From assembly GCA_003224135.1 (NCBI GenBank), contig QHYO01000179.1, positions 8,520 through 19,244 on the forward strand: 10,725 nucleotides of DNA, written 5' to 3'. Source of the DNA: Acidobacteriota bacterium (GTDB taxonomy: Bacteria; Acidobacteriota; Terriglobia; Acidiferrales; UBA7541). The position numbers were made by a program, and so were the translations under genes. Below, piece by piece: positions 1 to 7,226 of the stretch. The notes beneath the pieces are model-generated. The model worked only from the letters and a program-made list of their open reading frames with translations. It searched no databases and was not told where the DNA came from. Each line of letters begins with the position of its first letter. The stretch's first letter is position 1.

Positions 1-359
1 TTCACGCGCGAATTCATGCGCGCTGGCCGCTGGTGCAGATTCCTCATGAAGCGAGCGAGACCGCACGGAAATATCGATTCGCAGACGGCGCACCCGGTGA
101 GATCGGCCTGATTGCGCCGGTGACACAACCCTTCTGCGGCCATTGTTCACGCATCCGGCTGACGGCCGATGGAAAGTTACGGACCTGCCTTTTCAGCAAG
201 GAAGATCATGATTTGCGCGGCTTATTGAGAGAAAATGCCAACGATGACGATCTGGCAATCTTTATTCGGTCAGTTGTGAACGAGAAAGAAAAAGGGCATC
301 GCATCAACGAACCGGATTTTATGGCGCCATCGCGCACCATGGTTTTTATCGGCGGGTAG
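1..359 (+). CDS. moaA: GTP 3',8-cyclase MoaA, C-terminal part (5' end outside window)
   Basis: This radical-SAM enzyme converts GTP to 3',8-cyclo-GTP, the first step of molybdenum cofactor synthesis, in the cytoplasm. Only about the last 119 residues are present. The frame is open from base 3, so the GTG at 33 is internal and not a start. The fragment carries the C-terminal [4Fe-4S] ligand set in the arrangement C-x2-C-x13-C (FCGHC followed by RTCLF), which in MoaA binds the second cluster that holds GTP. It also has the surrounding RIRLTADGKLR block typical of the family. The protein ends in Gly-Gly (FIGG) directly before the TAG stop; this double-glycine tail is conserved and functionally important in MoaA. 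The N-terminal radical-SAM CxxxCxxC motif would lie upstream. Base choice resembles its neighbours. The family call is very secure. Confidence 0.95.
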   Translation, partial: HARIHARWPLVQIPHEASETARKYRFADGAPGEIGLIAPVTQPFCGHCSRIRLTADGKLRTCLFSKEDHDLRGLLRENANDDDLAIFIRSVVNEKEKGHRINEPDFMAPSRTMVFIGG

Positions 360-463
360 AGTGAGTCTTAACCGCCGAACCGGGCCGATCATCTAAGCGA
401 GTAGCTGCGAAGAGGGCAGACACGAAGCAGGCAATCGCGCCGAGATTCAGCGCAAAACATATC

Positions 464-1633
464 ATGAGCAAACTCACCTCCATCTTGAGTTCGACAGCGC
501 TGGTTGGAATCGAACAGCCGGAAACCTTGCGCGCGCCGGAACTCGAAAAAGGCGTGGGCTGCGATTTTGATAATTATTTACTAGTGCCCGATAACACGCT
601 GGATGAACGAATCTCCGCGGCAAAGGCCAAACTCGGCAAAGACGTCGTGATTCTTGGCCATCACTACCAGCGCGACGAGGTTGTGAAGTTCGCAGATTTT
701 CGCGGCGATTCGTTGAAGCTCTCGCAGCAGGCGGCGGAAGTCGACGCGAAGTACGTTATTTTCTGTGGCGTCCATTTTATGGCGGAAAGCGCGGACATCC
801 TGCGGCGCGGCAGCCAGGTGGTGGTGCTTCCGGACTTGAGCGCGGGTTGCTCGATGGCGGACATGGCCGATATCGGGCAAGTGGAAGCGTGTTGGAACGA
901 ACTCAGCGGCGTTACGGACACCAAGAAAATTATTCCCGTCACGTACATGAATTCGACGGCGGCGATCAAGTCATTTACGGGTGAGCAGGGCGGTTCGGTC
1001 TGCACAAGTTCGAACGCCGCCGCGGTGATGAAGTGGGCTTTTGAGCGCGGCGAAAAAGTATTGTTTCTCCCCGACGAACATCTTGGACGCAATACCGGAT
1101 ACCGGATGGGAATCCCGCTGGATGAAATGATCGTTTGGGATCCATATGAAGAACTTGGCGGCAACTCGACAGAAGCGATCGCCAAAGCACGTGTAATTTT
1201 ATGGAAGGGCTACTGCTCCGTGCACCAGCGATTCACTGCCGAGCAGGTTGCGCGTGTCCGCCGTCAACATCCCGGAATTCGCGTGATCGTTCATGCGGAA
1301 TGCCGTTTTGAAGTCGCGCAGGCTGCGGACGAGATCGGCTCGACCGAAGGAATCATTCGCGCCATCAAAGCTGCCAAACCCGGGACCAAATGGGCCGTCG
1401 GCACCGAAATTCACATGGTGAATCGCCTCAGCAAGGAATTGACGGACCGCCAGGTGATGTCGCTCGATTCAAGCGTATGCGTCTGCACGACGATGTTTCG
1501 CATCACCCCAGTCCATCTGTTGTGGGCACTCGAGAATCTCGGCGCGGGAAAAATCGTCAATCAGATTTCCGTGGATGAACGCACACGGCACTTCGCGCGC
1601 GCGGCACTCGACCGCATGCTTTCTTTGCGCTAG
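464..1633 (+). CDS. nadA: Quinolinate synthase NadA
   Basis: NadA condenses iminoaspartate (from NadB) with dihydroxyacetone phosphate to give quinolinate, the precursor of NAD, using an oxygen-sensitive [4Fe-4S] cluster in the cytoplasm. The 389-residue product shows family hallmarks in order: GHHYQRDEV near residue 65, GDSLKLSQQA near 81, CGVHFMAE starting at C101, PVTYMNSTAAIK near 158, GEQGGSVCTSSNA near 173, FLPDEHLGRNTG near 201, GYCSVHQRF with C251, HAEC with C280, and CVCTTMFR with C339 and C341. The expected cluster ligands are C101, C251 and most likely C341. It is longer than the roughly 300-residue minimal form because of an N-terminal extension of about 40 residues, as in the long NadA subgroup. 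The ATG at 464 has no obvious Shine-Dalgarno sequence, so the exact start is less certain than the function. It leads a compact row with the next two genes. No nadB or nadC is visible here. Confidence 0.96.
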   Translation: MSKLTSILSSTALVGIEQPETLRAPELEKGVGCDFDNYLLVPDNTLDERISAAKAKLGKDVVILGHHYQRDEVVKFADFRGDSLKLSQQAAEVDAKYVIFCGVHFMAESADILRRGSQVVVLPDLSAGCSMADMADIGQVEACWNELSGVTDTKKIIPVTYMNSTAAIKSFTGEQGGSVCTSSNAAAVMKWAFERGEKVLFLPDEHLGRNTGYRMGIPLDEMIVWDPYEELGGNSTEAIAKARVILWKGYCSVHQRFTAEQVARVRRQHPGIRVIVHAECRFEVAQAADEIGSTEGIIRAIKAAKPGTKWAVGTEIHMVNRLSKELTDRQVMSLDSSVCVCTTMFRITPVHLLWALENLGAGKIVNQISVDERTRHFARAALDRMLSLR

Positions 1634-1660
1634 CCTTACAGCAGTCCCCAATACGCTTCA

Positions 1661-1666
1661 GGGGAG
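1661..1666 (+). promoter_or_regulatory. Shine-Dalgarno site for the DUF2203 gene
   Basis: GGGGAG lies four bases before the ATG at 1671. It favours that start over the longer in-frame opening at 1575, which would overlap the 3' end of nadA and add residues that do not belong to the family. Confidence 0.6.
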
Positions 1667-1670
1667 AAGC

Positions 1671-2153
1671 ATGGCTGACCAAGACGACGAAATTCCTCAA
1701 GACGAAACGCCGGAACCAGAACAGCGATTGTTTACTTTGACGGAAGCGGAGCGCGCGCGGCATGAACTGGAACCTTTTCTTGTGGAAGCGATGGAGTGCC
1801 GCAAAAAGCTTTCCGGGCTGGACAATGATCTTTCCGCGGTCGCGGCGCGGATCATGATGATGGGCGGAGTAGTGGTGCCTTATGAATCTCTTGCCAAGCT
1901 GCGGCGGGAACACACGCGTCTTGCGGAAAGTCTAAAAAGTTCGCTCGATCGCATACTTGAGACCGGCTGCCTGATCAAAGACTTGGATGTCGGGTTATTG
2001 GACTTTCCATCGATCATCGACAACGAAGAAGTTTATCTCTGCTGGAAGCTGGGCGAAGACCGCATCCGTTATTATCACCGGCAAGACGAAGGATTCTCCG
2101 GCCGCAAGCCGATCGATCCCAGGGATCCCGGTCCCGGCGACACAGTTCAATAA
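1671..2153 (+). CDS. DUF2203 family protein
   Basis: The 160-residue product matches the DUF2203 family, whose function is unknown. After an acidic, probably disordered N-terminus (residues 1-18), the FTLTEAERARHELEPFL segment starts a helical region of about 80 residues rich in Leu, Arg and Glu. The family signature follows: KDLDVGLLDFP (103-113), VYLCWKLGED (121-130) and YYHRQDEGFSGRKPI (134-148). The protein has no signal peptide or membrane segment, so it is probably cytoplasmic. The start at 1671 is supported by a GGGGAG site. The gene sits 37 bases after nadA and 38 bases before the DUF255 gene, all on the same strand, which suggests co-transcription. The conserved Cys in LCW and the His in YYHR could bind a metal or take part in chemistry, but that is speculation. 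Confidence 0.85.
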   Translation: MADQDDEIPQDETPEPEQRLFTLTEAERARHELEPFLVEAMECRKKLSGLDNDLSAVAARIMMMGGVVVPYESLAKLRREHTRLAESLKSSLDRILETGCLIKDLDVGLLDFPSIIDNEEVYLCWKLGEDRIRYYHRQDEGFSGRKPIDPRDPGPGDTVQ

Positions 2154-2191
2154 TTCAAATAACCTTTCCTGTACCTTAAGAGAGCAAATTC

Positions 2192-4327
2192 TTGACTGAA
2201 CATTCCCCGAACCGATTACAGAATTCCGCGAGCCCCTATCTTCGTTCCGCCGCGCACCAGCCGATTGACTGGCACGAGTGGAACGATGAAGCGTTTGCGC
2301 GAGCCAAAGCGCAGGACAAGCCCATCCTGCTCGATATTGGAGCCGTGTGGTGCCACTGGTGCCACGTGATCGATCGCGAGAGTTACGAAAATCCCACGAT
2401 CTCGAAAATCATCAACGAACATTTTGTTGCGATCAAAGTGGACCGCGACGAGCGGCCGGACGTGGATTCACGCTACCAATCCGCGATCAGCACCATTTCA
2501 GGACAGGGCGGATGGCCGCTGACTGGGTTTCTTTTGCCGGACGGGAAACCATTTTTTGGCGGAACCTATTTTCCGCCGGAAGATCAGATGGGCCGCCCAG
2601 GATTTCGCCGCGTGCTGCTTGCGGTTGCGGAATCGTTCAAGAACAAGCGGACCGATCTGGAGCGTGCAGCGGAATCACTTTCGGATGCCGTGGCGCAGGC
2701 GGAGACGTTCACGGGAGCTCATGGCGCGTTTGATGCCGGGGTGGTCGATTCGCAGGTCAGTTCGTTGACGCAGCTTTTCGATATTCGCAACGGCGGCTTC
2801 GGCCGCGCACCGAAATTTCCGCATTGTTCGTCGCTCGACCTCATTCTGGAATGCTACCAGCAGGCTGCCCCCAGCGGGACTGACAGCGCCAAGAATCTGT
2901 TGGCGATGGCGGAAACGACGCTGGTAAAGATGTCGCGCGGCGGAATGTACGACCAGCTTGCTGGAGGATTCCACCGCTATTCCGTGGACGAGAAATGGCT
3001 GGTGCCACATTTCGAAAAAATGTCTTACGACAACTCCGAGCTGCTGAAAAATTATTTGCACGGCTGGCAAGTCACGCAGAACCCGCTTCTGAGGCAAACC
3101 GCGGAAGGCATCATCACCTGGGTGAACGAAGTGCTTTCTGATCAGCATCTCGGCGGATTTTATGCGAGCCAGGATGCCGACTATTCACTCGATGACGACG
3201 GCGACTATTTCACCTGGACGCTCGATGAATTGCGCGGCGCGCTGCTGCCGGATGAAGCTCGTGTGATGGAACTTTATTACGACGTCGAAGGGCACGGGGA
3301 GATGCATCACAACCCGGCAAAAAACGTTTTGTGGATCGCGCGAGAACCGGAAGAGATTGCGGCACAGTTGGGCGTCGAAGAATCGGTAATACGTCTGACA
3401 ATCGCGCGGGCCAGGGAAAAGATGCTTGCGGCACGATTTCCACGACCGACTCCCTACATTGACAAGACGCTGTACGCGAGCTGGAACGCGATGTTTGTAT
3501 CGGCGTATTTCGAAGCCGGCCGCGCGTTGCAGGATGCGCTGGGCTTGAGCTGCCGCGCGTTCGCGTTGAAAACGATGAACCGGATGCTCAGCGCGGCATG
3601 GTCCGAATCGACCGGGTTTGCGCATCGCATTGGTGGACCCGGGCTGAGCGGCTCGCTCGACGACCAGGTGTTTGGAGTGCTTGCACTGCTCGACGCTTAT
3701 CAAACGACCCTTGACGAGCGTTATTTCCGTGCGGCGCAACGCACCATAGACATCGTCATCGAGAAATATGGCGACGCGGAACGTGGTGCTTTTTTCGACC
3801 GCTCATCCGAGGCGCCGCCGATGGGAGGTCTCGACGTTCGCCGCAAGCCGTTCCAAGATTCGCCGACGCCAGGCACGAATTCGGTCGCTGCGATTGCCTT
3901 GATTCGCGTGCACGCTTTCACAAATGAGCCGAAGTATCGGGATTGGGCTCAGAAAACGCTCGAAGCCTTCGCCGGGATCGCGCCGCAGTTTGGAATGTTT
4001 GCTGCGACGTATGGGCTGGCGGCGACACTGTTCGCGCGCCATCCTGCACAGGTCGTGATTACCGGGGTGGCAGATGATTCGGTGGCAAGGGCGCTGGAGG
4101 CGGCAGCAAATTCCACTTTTCGCTTCGGAAAATCGGTGCTGCGCGTTTTGCCCGGAGGCGAGCCTGCGTCATTGCCATTCGCGCTTCGCGAAACCTTCCC
4201 GCACTTGCCAAAAGACAAAGCGCTCGCACTCGTCTGTTCCGGCAACACTTGTTTTCCTCCGACGAGCGATCAAGAACAACTCAAAGCCTTGCTCGTGGGA
4301 AGACAAAACTCCGCTGCAGCAAGCTAA
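2192..4327 (+). CDS. Thioredoxin-fold DUF255 protein (YyaL/SSP411 family)
   Basis: The 711-residue protein has the layout of the YyaL/spermatogenesis-associated protein 20 family: an N-terminal thioredoxin-like DUF255 domain followed by a long alpha/alpha-barrel region resembling six-hairpin glycosidases. The start of the family pattern is clear: NRLQNSASPYL (7-17), PIDWHEW (24-30), then WCHWCHV with C54 and C57 as the CxxC pair, VDRDERPDVD, GQGGWPL and FFGGTYFPPED. The second half contains GGMYDQLAGGFHRYSVDEKWLVPHFEKM and YASWNAMF, also family-typical. The length is normal for the family and no signal peptide is seen, so it is probably cytoplasmic. Biochemical function is not established. 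The start is TTG at 2192, with an AAGAGAG-type ribosome site seven bases upstream and the family N-terminus beginning only a few residues later. It is the third gene of the nadA row. Confidence 0.93.
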   Translation: MTEHSPNRLQNSASPYLRSAAHQPIDWHEWNDEAFARAKAQDKPILLDIGAVWCHWCHVIDRESYENPTISKIINEHFVAIKVDRDERPDVDSRYQSAISTISGQGGWPLTGFLLPDGKPFFGGTYFPPEDQMGRPGFRRVLLAVAESFKNKRTDLERAAESLSDAVAQAETFTGAHGAFDAGVVDSQVSSLTQLFDIRNGGFGRAPKFPHCSSLDLILECYQQAAPSGTDSAKNLLAMAETTLVKMSRGGMYDQLAGGFHRYSVDEKWLVPHFEKMSYDNSELLKNYLHGWQVTQNPLLRQTAEGIITWVNEVLSDQHLGGFYASQDADYSLDDDGDYFTWTLDELRGALLPDEARVMELYYDVEGHGEMHHNPAKNVLWIAREPEEIAAQLGVEESVIRLTIARAREKMLAARFPRPTPYIDKTLYASWNAMFVSAYFEAGRALQDALGLSCRAFALKTMNRMLSAAWSESTGFAHRIGGPGLSGSLDDQVFGVLALLDAYQTTLDERYFRAAQRTIDIVIEKYGDAERGAFFDRSSEAPPMGGLDVRRKPFQDSPTPGTNSVAAIALIRVHAFTNEPKYRDWAQKTLEAFAGIAPQFGMFAATYGLAATLFARHPAQVVITGVADDSVARALEAAANSTFRFGKSVLRVLPGGEPASLPFALRETFPHLPKDKALALVCSGNTCFPPTSDQEQLKALLVGRQNSAAAS

Positions 4328-4371
4328 CCGCTGCCAGTTTTCTTTCTGCCGTGCGTTCGCGAAATAGAAAA

Positions 4372-4971
4372 TTATTTCTTGCGTTGAAAAGCAAAGACCT
4401 CTGAAAATGCGTCCTGGTCTTCAGCATGTTCCAACGCGAATTTGCGCAGATCTTCCGTATTCGCCGAGAGAGCGATTCCGTTCGAAGTTGTCACGCTTGC
4501 GAGCGTGAGCTTGCCAGCTTTCGCTTGGTCTGAAACCCATTTGTCGTTCAAGAAATCGATGTGCATCTTGTCTTTTTCCAAATGCACGCGGCCAAAAACG
4601 TGGCTTTGAATCGTCGGATAGGGAATCGTTGCGTTCTTCCTAGGTTCCAGGTCCGGACTGCCCAGGTCAAAGAACAAGTATCCCTCAAGCCGAACGAGTC
4701 TGCAGGCCGATATAAGTTTTTCGCCGTTTTCGTCGAAATCAACTGTCACTTCGTACGATCCCGTGTCAGTGCCCCTCTGGAAAATTACCAGTCCGGATTT
4801 CTCGTCAGGTTTTATTTCGGACCCGCTTTGTACATTCCATTCGCCCAAGAGTTGGTTTTCGAACACATCGTCGGTGCTTGAAAAAAGTGGAAACAACGAG
4901 ACCTGTGGTTCACACCCAGCCAGAAGAACGCAAATCAAAATCAATGAAATCACATTCGCGGTTTTTCTCAT
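4372..4971 (-). CDS. Hypothetical lipoprotein
   Basis: The 199-residue product begins with a positively charged tip (MRKT), a hydrophobic stretch and a perfect lipobox, LLAGC, with C20 as the expected lipidation and cleavage site. It should therefore be anchored in the membrane facing the periplasm or the outer membrane. The mature part is mixed beta-strand-like and hydrophilic, with no motif I recognise. One notable piece is LLGEWNVQSGSE just after the anchor, of the sort seen in small beta-barrel lipoproteins. The gene is convergent with the DUF255 gene (44-base gap) and lies 96 bases downstream of the dinB-like gene on the same strand, behind a terminator. No Shine-Dalgarno sequence is visible before the ATG; GATTATAA lies immediately upstream instead. 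The gene and its lipidation are well supported; the function is unknown. Confidence 0.82.
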   Translation of the reverse strand: MRKTANVISLILICVLLAGCEPQVSLFPLFSSTDDVFENQLLGEWNVQSGSEIKPDEKSGLVIFQRGTDTGSYEVTVDFDENGEKLISACRLVRLEGYLFFDLGSPDLEPRKNATIPYPTIQSHVFGRVHLEKDKMHIDFLNDKWVSDQAKAGKLTLASVTTSNGIALSANTEDLRKFALEHAEDQDAFSEVFAFQRKK

Positions 4972-4994
4972 TCGTTATAATCGCCATCATCGAC

Positions 4995-5040
4995 AAAATG
5001 AAAAGCCGAGGAAGAATCGCTGAGATGATCCTCCCTCGGC
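4995..5040 (-). terminator. Intrinsic terminator of the exported DinB-fold gene
   Basis: Read on the minus strand, bases 5040 to 5005 form a 12-base arm (GCCGAGGGAGGA), a 12-base loop and a 12-base arm (TTCTTCCTCGGC). The arms pair throughout, with two G-T wobbles. The hairpin is followed directly by the T-rich tract TTTTCATTTT (5004-4995). It begins 27 bases past the dinB-like stop codon. There is no T-tract on the other side, so it is directional. Confidence 0.85.
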
Positions 5041-5067
5041 CCAATTGTGTCCAGTCGTGCTTCCGTC

Positions 5068-5640
5068 TTACTTTTTCGGCCGCGACTCCGGCGGCACCAT
5101 TCCGTTGGCGCGGTAATAGACCACGAGCTGCCCGTAGTGCTCGCCGGAATGTTCCATCAAACCATAAGCGAGCTCGTCGATTCTCGATTGCCGTGGCCCA
5201 CCAGCATAGACTGACGCCGACATCCCGGCGTCGCCCTTCGACTTGATCACGTCTGCGCCATCCTGCACGCACTTTTTCACGAACGCCACGACCTGCGCCT
5301 TCGTTTTCAATTCATCGCGCTTCGGATCATCCGAATAGCGGACTTTCTGGCCCAACACCGGATCCGTGAAGTAGTACATCGACGCCGAAACGTGCAGCAA
5401 TTGCTGAACGAACGTGCGCGAGTCGGGATTCGGTTTGAAGTCGTACTTGTCTTCTGGCAGGTCCTCGGCAATCGCGATCAGTTTCCGGCCGATGTCGTTC
5501 CATCCTTCGAGAACTGCGGCTGACGGTCCCAGAGCGGGTTTCGGCGGTTCCTTTGCCTTGGTGTCGGTTTGTGCAAAAGCGGGGACTGTTGCCAGACAAG
5601 CCGTCAGGCAGAGTCCCGCAAGAAATTTCAATCGATTCAT
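5068..5640 (-). CDS. Exported DinB-fold (DinB_2-like) protein
   Basis: The 190-residue protein starts with a typical Sec signal peptide: MNRLK, a hydrophobic core and a cleavage region PAFAQ near residues 20-24. A Pro/Lys-rich linker and a four-helix DinB/YfiT-like domain follow. The domain carries the three histidines expected to bind a divalent metal: H83 in QQLLHVS, and H164 and H168 in LMEHSGEHYGQL. The segment GQLVVYYRANGMVPPESRPK after them is the standard end of this family. DinB-like proteins include thiol-dependent transferases and metal-binding proteins of unknown role. Nothing here shows the substrate, and the signal peptide places it outside the cytoplasm. The start is fixed by GGAGGAG just upstream. 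It is divergent from the metallophosphoesterase gene and has its own terminator. Confidence 0.9.
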   Translation of the reverse strand: MNRLKFLAGLCLTACLATVPAFAQTDTKAKEPPKPALGPSAAVLEGWNDIGRKLIAIAEDLPEDKYDFKPNPDSRTFVQQLLHVSASMYYFTDPVLGQKVRYSDDPKRDELKTKAQVVAFVKKCVQDGADVIKSKGDAGMSASVYAGGPRQSRIDELAYGLMEHSGEHYGQLVVYYRANGMVPPESRPKK

Positions 5641-5644
5641 CTCT

Positions 5645-5651
5645 CTCCTCC
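5645..5651 (-). promoter_or_regulatory. Shine-Dalgarno site for the exported DinB-fold gene
   Basis: On the minus strand GGAGGAG stands four bases before the ATG (the GGAGG core is six bases away). It is one of the strongest ribosome sites in the window and fixes the start at 5640. Confidence 0.75.
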
Positions 5652-5719
5652 GATTGCCCCGAGTTACGCAGAAAAAGTTGCGCAGGAATCCACTTCGGGT
5701 CCCGGTGCGGGGCTACTGC

Positions 5720-5806
5720 ATGCTTCGACGGCCGCCCCGCCCGGATGTAAGCCCAGCGTTATCCCCCAGCGTTATCCTAGGTTGGGCGGTTCCGCCGCCG
5801 AAGCAT
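5720..5806. repeat. Long imperfect inverted repeat (potential stem-loop) in the divergent intergenic region
   Basis: The arms ATGCTTCGACGGC (5720-5732) and GCCGCCGAAGCAT (5794-5806) are complementary at 12 of 13 positions. Inside them, CCGCCC (5737-5742) pairs perfectly with GGGCGG (5784-5789), separated from the outer stem by a symmetrical 4x4 internal loop. The remaining 41-base apex contains the two 13-base direct repeats listed separately. The element sits between the start of the exported DinB-fold gene (minus strand) and the metallophosphoesterase gene (plus strand). It could be a structured leader RNA of either gene, a transcription-factor region, or a dispersed REP/MITE-like element. 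No T-tract follows it, so it is not an ordinary terminator. The complementarity is seen directly; the role is unknown. Confidence 0.6.
5752..5777. repeat. Two adjacent copies of a 13-base direct repeat
   Basis: CCCAGCGTTATCC occurs at 5752-5764 and again, with no gap, at 5765-5777. The copies are identical. They occupy most of the apex of the larger inverted repeat. They could be a paired protein-binding site or a product of replication slippage. Confidence 0.8.
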
Positions 5807-5880
5807 CTTACTGGCGATAACGATATAGCGCACGTCCAAATTGGCCGGGGCTGGCGCATGGTAAGCTGGTAGTGTTCGTT

Positions 5881-5885
5881 GGAGG
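5881..5885 (+). promoter_or_regulatory. Possible Shine-Dalgarno site deciding the metallophosphoesterase start
   Basis: GGAGG lies ten bases before the GTG at 5896. The spacing is long but usable. The alternative in-frame GTG at 5872 has no comparable site, so 5896 is preferred. Confidence 0.4.
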
Positions 5886-5895
5886 CCCACGGCTA

Positions 5896-7200
5896 GTGCT
5901 CGTTTCCTGGTTCGTTCTGCGCACCTCTATTCTGTTGTGCCTGCTGCTGGTGCTCTACCTGTCCCAGCGCTTCTGGTATCGCGCGCTTTGGCGATGGAGC
6001 GGCCGGTGGGGAAGCAGGCCCATACGTGCCGGAATCCGCTTGCTGTACCTTGTCGGATTGCTCCTTATCATCCTGAGCGTGGCTGACTCGCTCCACAATG
6101 GACGCGGCAATCTGATTCCGCGCGGAACCTTTTTGAATGTTCTGGCGGGCCTCTGGTTTTTCAGCGCGCTTTTTGCCTTCCTCGCGGTGAAGTGCGTTCA
6201 TGTGCTGGAACGCGCCTGGCGATTGTTCAGAGCGCGCAATCAGCCCGCCGCAAAAGCTGGAGACGACGAACTGCCCGTCGATCCCGGCCGGCGTTACTTT
6301 TTCAAAACGGCAACTGCCGCCGCCGGCGCCGTACCGTTCCTTGGAGCGATGTACGGATTCGCCGCCGAACGCCTGAACTATCAGGTTCATCGCGTCGAAA
6401 TCCCGATCTCGAATTTGCCCTCGGCGCTCGACGGCATGAAGATCGCGCAGCTCAGCGACATTCACATGAGCGGGTATATGCCGCGTTCGCAGGTTCGGCG
6501 CGCGATCGATATGGCGAATGACCTCGGCGCCGATCTGGCGATCGTCACCGGCGATTTCATCACCGGCGCTGACGACCCGCTTGACGAGTGCATCGAAGAA
6601 ATCCGCCGTTTGTCGGCTCCCCTCGGGATTTACGGCTGCAACGGCAATCACGAGATTTACGCGCAAGCTGAAGACCGCGCGCAGGAACTTTTTACTCAGT
6701 TCGGTATGAGACTCTTACGGCACGAGAACGCGCTGATCTCGTTCCGTGGCGCAAAATTCAATTTAATCGGTGTCGATTATCAGCGCGAACGCAACCCCGG
6801 CGGCCGCAGGATTTCTACACTTTCCGGTGTGGAGCCACTGATCCGCAACGATGTTCCCAACATCCTTCTTTCCCACAATCCGAACTCGTTCAATCGCGCC
6901 GCCGAATTGGGCGTCGAGCTTTCACTTGCTGGTCATACACACGGTGGTCAGATTCAAGTCGAAATTCTCGACCACCGCCTCAGTCCCGCCCGTTTTATCA
7001 CCGATTACGTGGCTGGGCTCTACATCCGTCCGCTCTTCACTCCAGCGAAGACCGTCGCATCGCAGAAATTTTTGCACGCTGCGACGTTGCAGGGTCCGCA
7101 CGCGGCACTCTATGTAAATCGCGGACTGGGCACCGTCGGTGCCCCAGTCCGTCTCGGTGTGCCGCCGGAAATTTCCTTGCTCACGCTGCGCCGTTCTTGA
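5896..7200 (+). CDS. Membrane-anchored calcineurin-like metallophosphoesterase with internal Tat-like motif
   Basis: The 434-residue protein (from the GTG at 5896; 442 from the alternative GTG at 5872) has three predicted membrane helices near residues 5-24, 47-64 and 79-100. A cytoplasmic-looking linker with the twin-arginine-like sequence GRRYFFK (R132, R133) and a fourth hydrophobic stretch (about 138-156) follow. Arg-rich loops between the helices fit this topology under the positive-inside rule. The C-terminal domain then has all metallophosphoesterase motifs: SDIH (D188, H190), TGDF (G219-D220), GNHE (250-253), SHNP (H327) and GHTH (346-349). It resembles the YkuE/YaeI group, which acts on phosphodiester or lipid-linked substrates. 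The substrate here is unknown and the catalytic domain should face the periplasm. The stop overlaps or lies close to the next start, suggesting co-transcription with the gluconokinase gene. Confidence 0.92.
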   Translation: MLVSWFVLRTSILLCLLLVLYLSQRFWYRALWRWSGRWGSRPIRAGIRLLYLVGLLLIILSVADSLHNGRGNLIPRGTFLNVLAGLWFFSALFAFLAVKCVHVLERAWRLFRARNQPAAKAGDDELPVDPGRRYFFKTATAAAGAVPFLGAMYGFAAERLNYQVHRVEIPISNLPSALDGMKIAQLSDIHMSGYMPRSQVRRAIDMANDLGADLAIVTGDFITGADDPLDECIEEIRRLSAPLGIYGCNGNHEIYAQAEDRAQELFTQFGMRLLRHENALISFRGAKFNLIGVDYQRERNPGGRRISTLSGVEPLIRNDVPNILLSHNPNSFNRAAELGVELSLAGHTHGGQIQVEILDHRLSPARFITDYVAGLYIRPLFTPAKTVASQKFLHAATLQGPHAALYVNRGLGTVGAPVRLGVPPEISLLTLRRS

Positions 7201-7226
7201 CCTCGAAGCCGCCCGCCTCAATCGCT

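Noticed and set aside
360..463. Possible small gene or RNA between moaA and nadA
   Set aside because: No open frame with a ribosome site, no strong hairpin and no recognisable RNA motif in these 104 bases.
664..1185. Long minus-strand open frame opposite nadA
   Set aside because: It is the antisense shadow of a strongly conserved gene, has no family-like sequence and no ribosome site.
2675..3739. Two long minus-strand open frames opposite the DUF255 gene
   Set aside because: Both lie fully inside a recognised gene, are rich in Arg/His as expected of antisense GC-rich frames, and match no family.
4361..4378. GAAATA/TATTTC inverted repeat between the convergent genes as a bidirectional terminator
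   Set aside because: The stem is only six A/T-rich pairs, overlaps the lipoprotein stop region and has no solid T-tract.
5893..6666. 257-codon minus-strand open frame opposite the metallophosphoesterase gene
   Set aside because: It is antisense to a region encoding clear membrane helices and catalytic motifs; its composition is that of a shadow frame.
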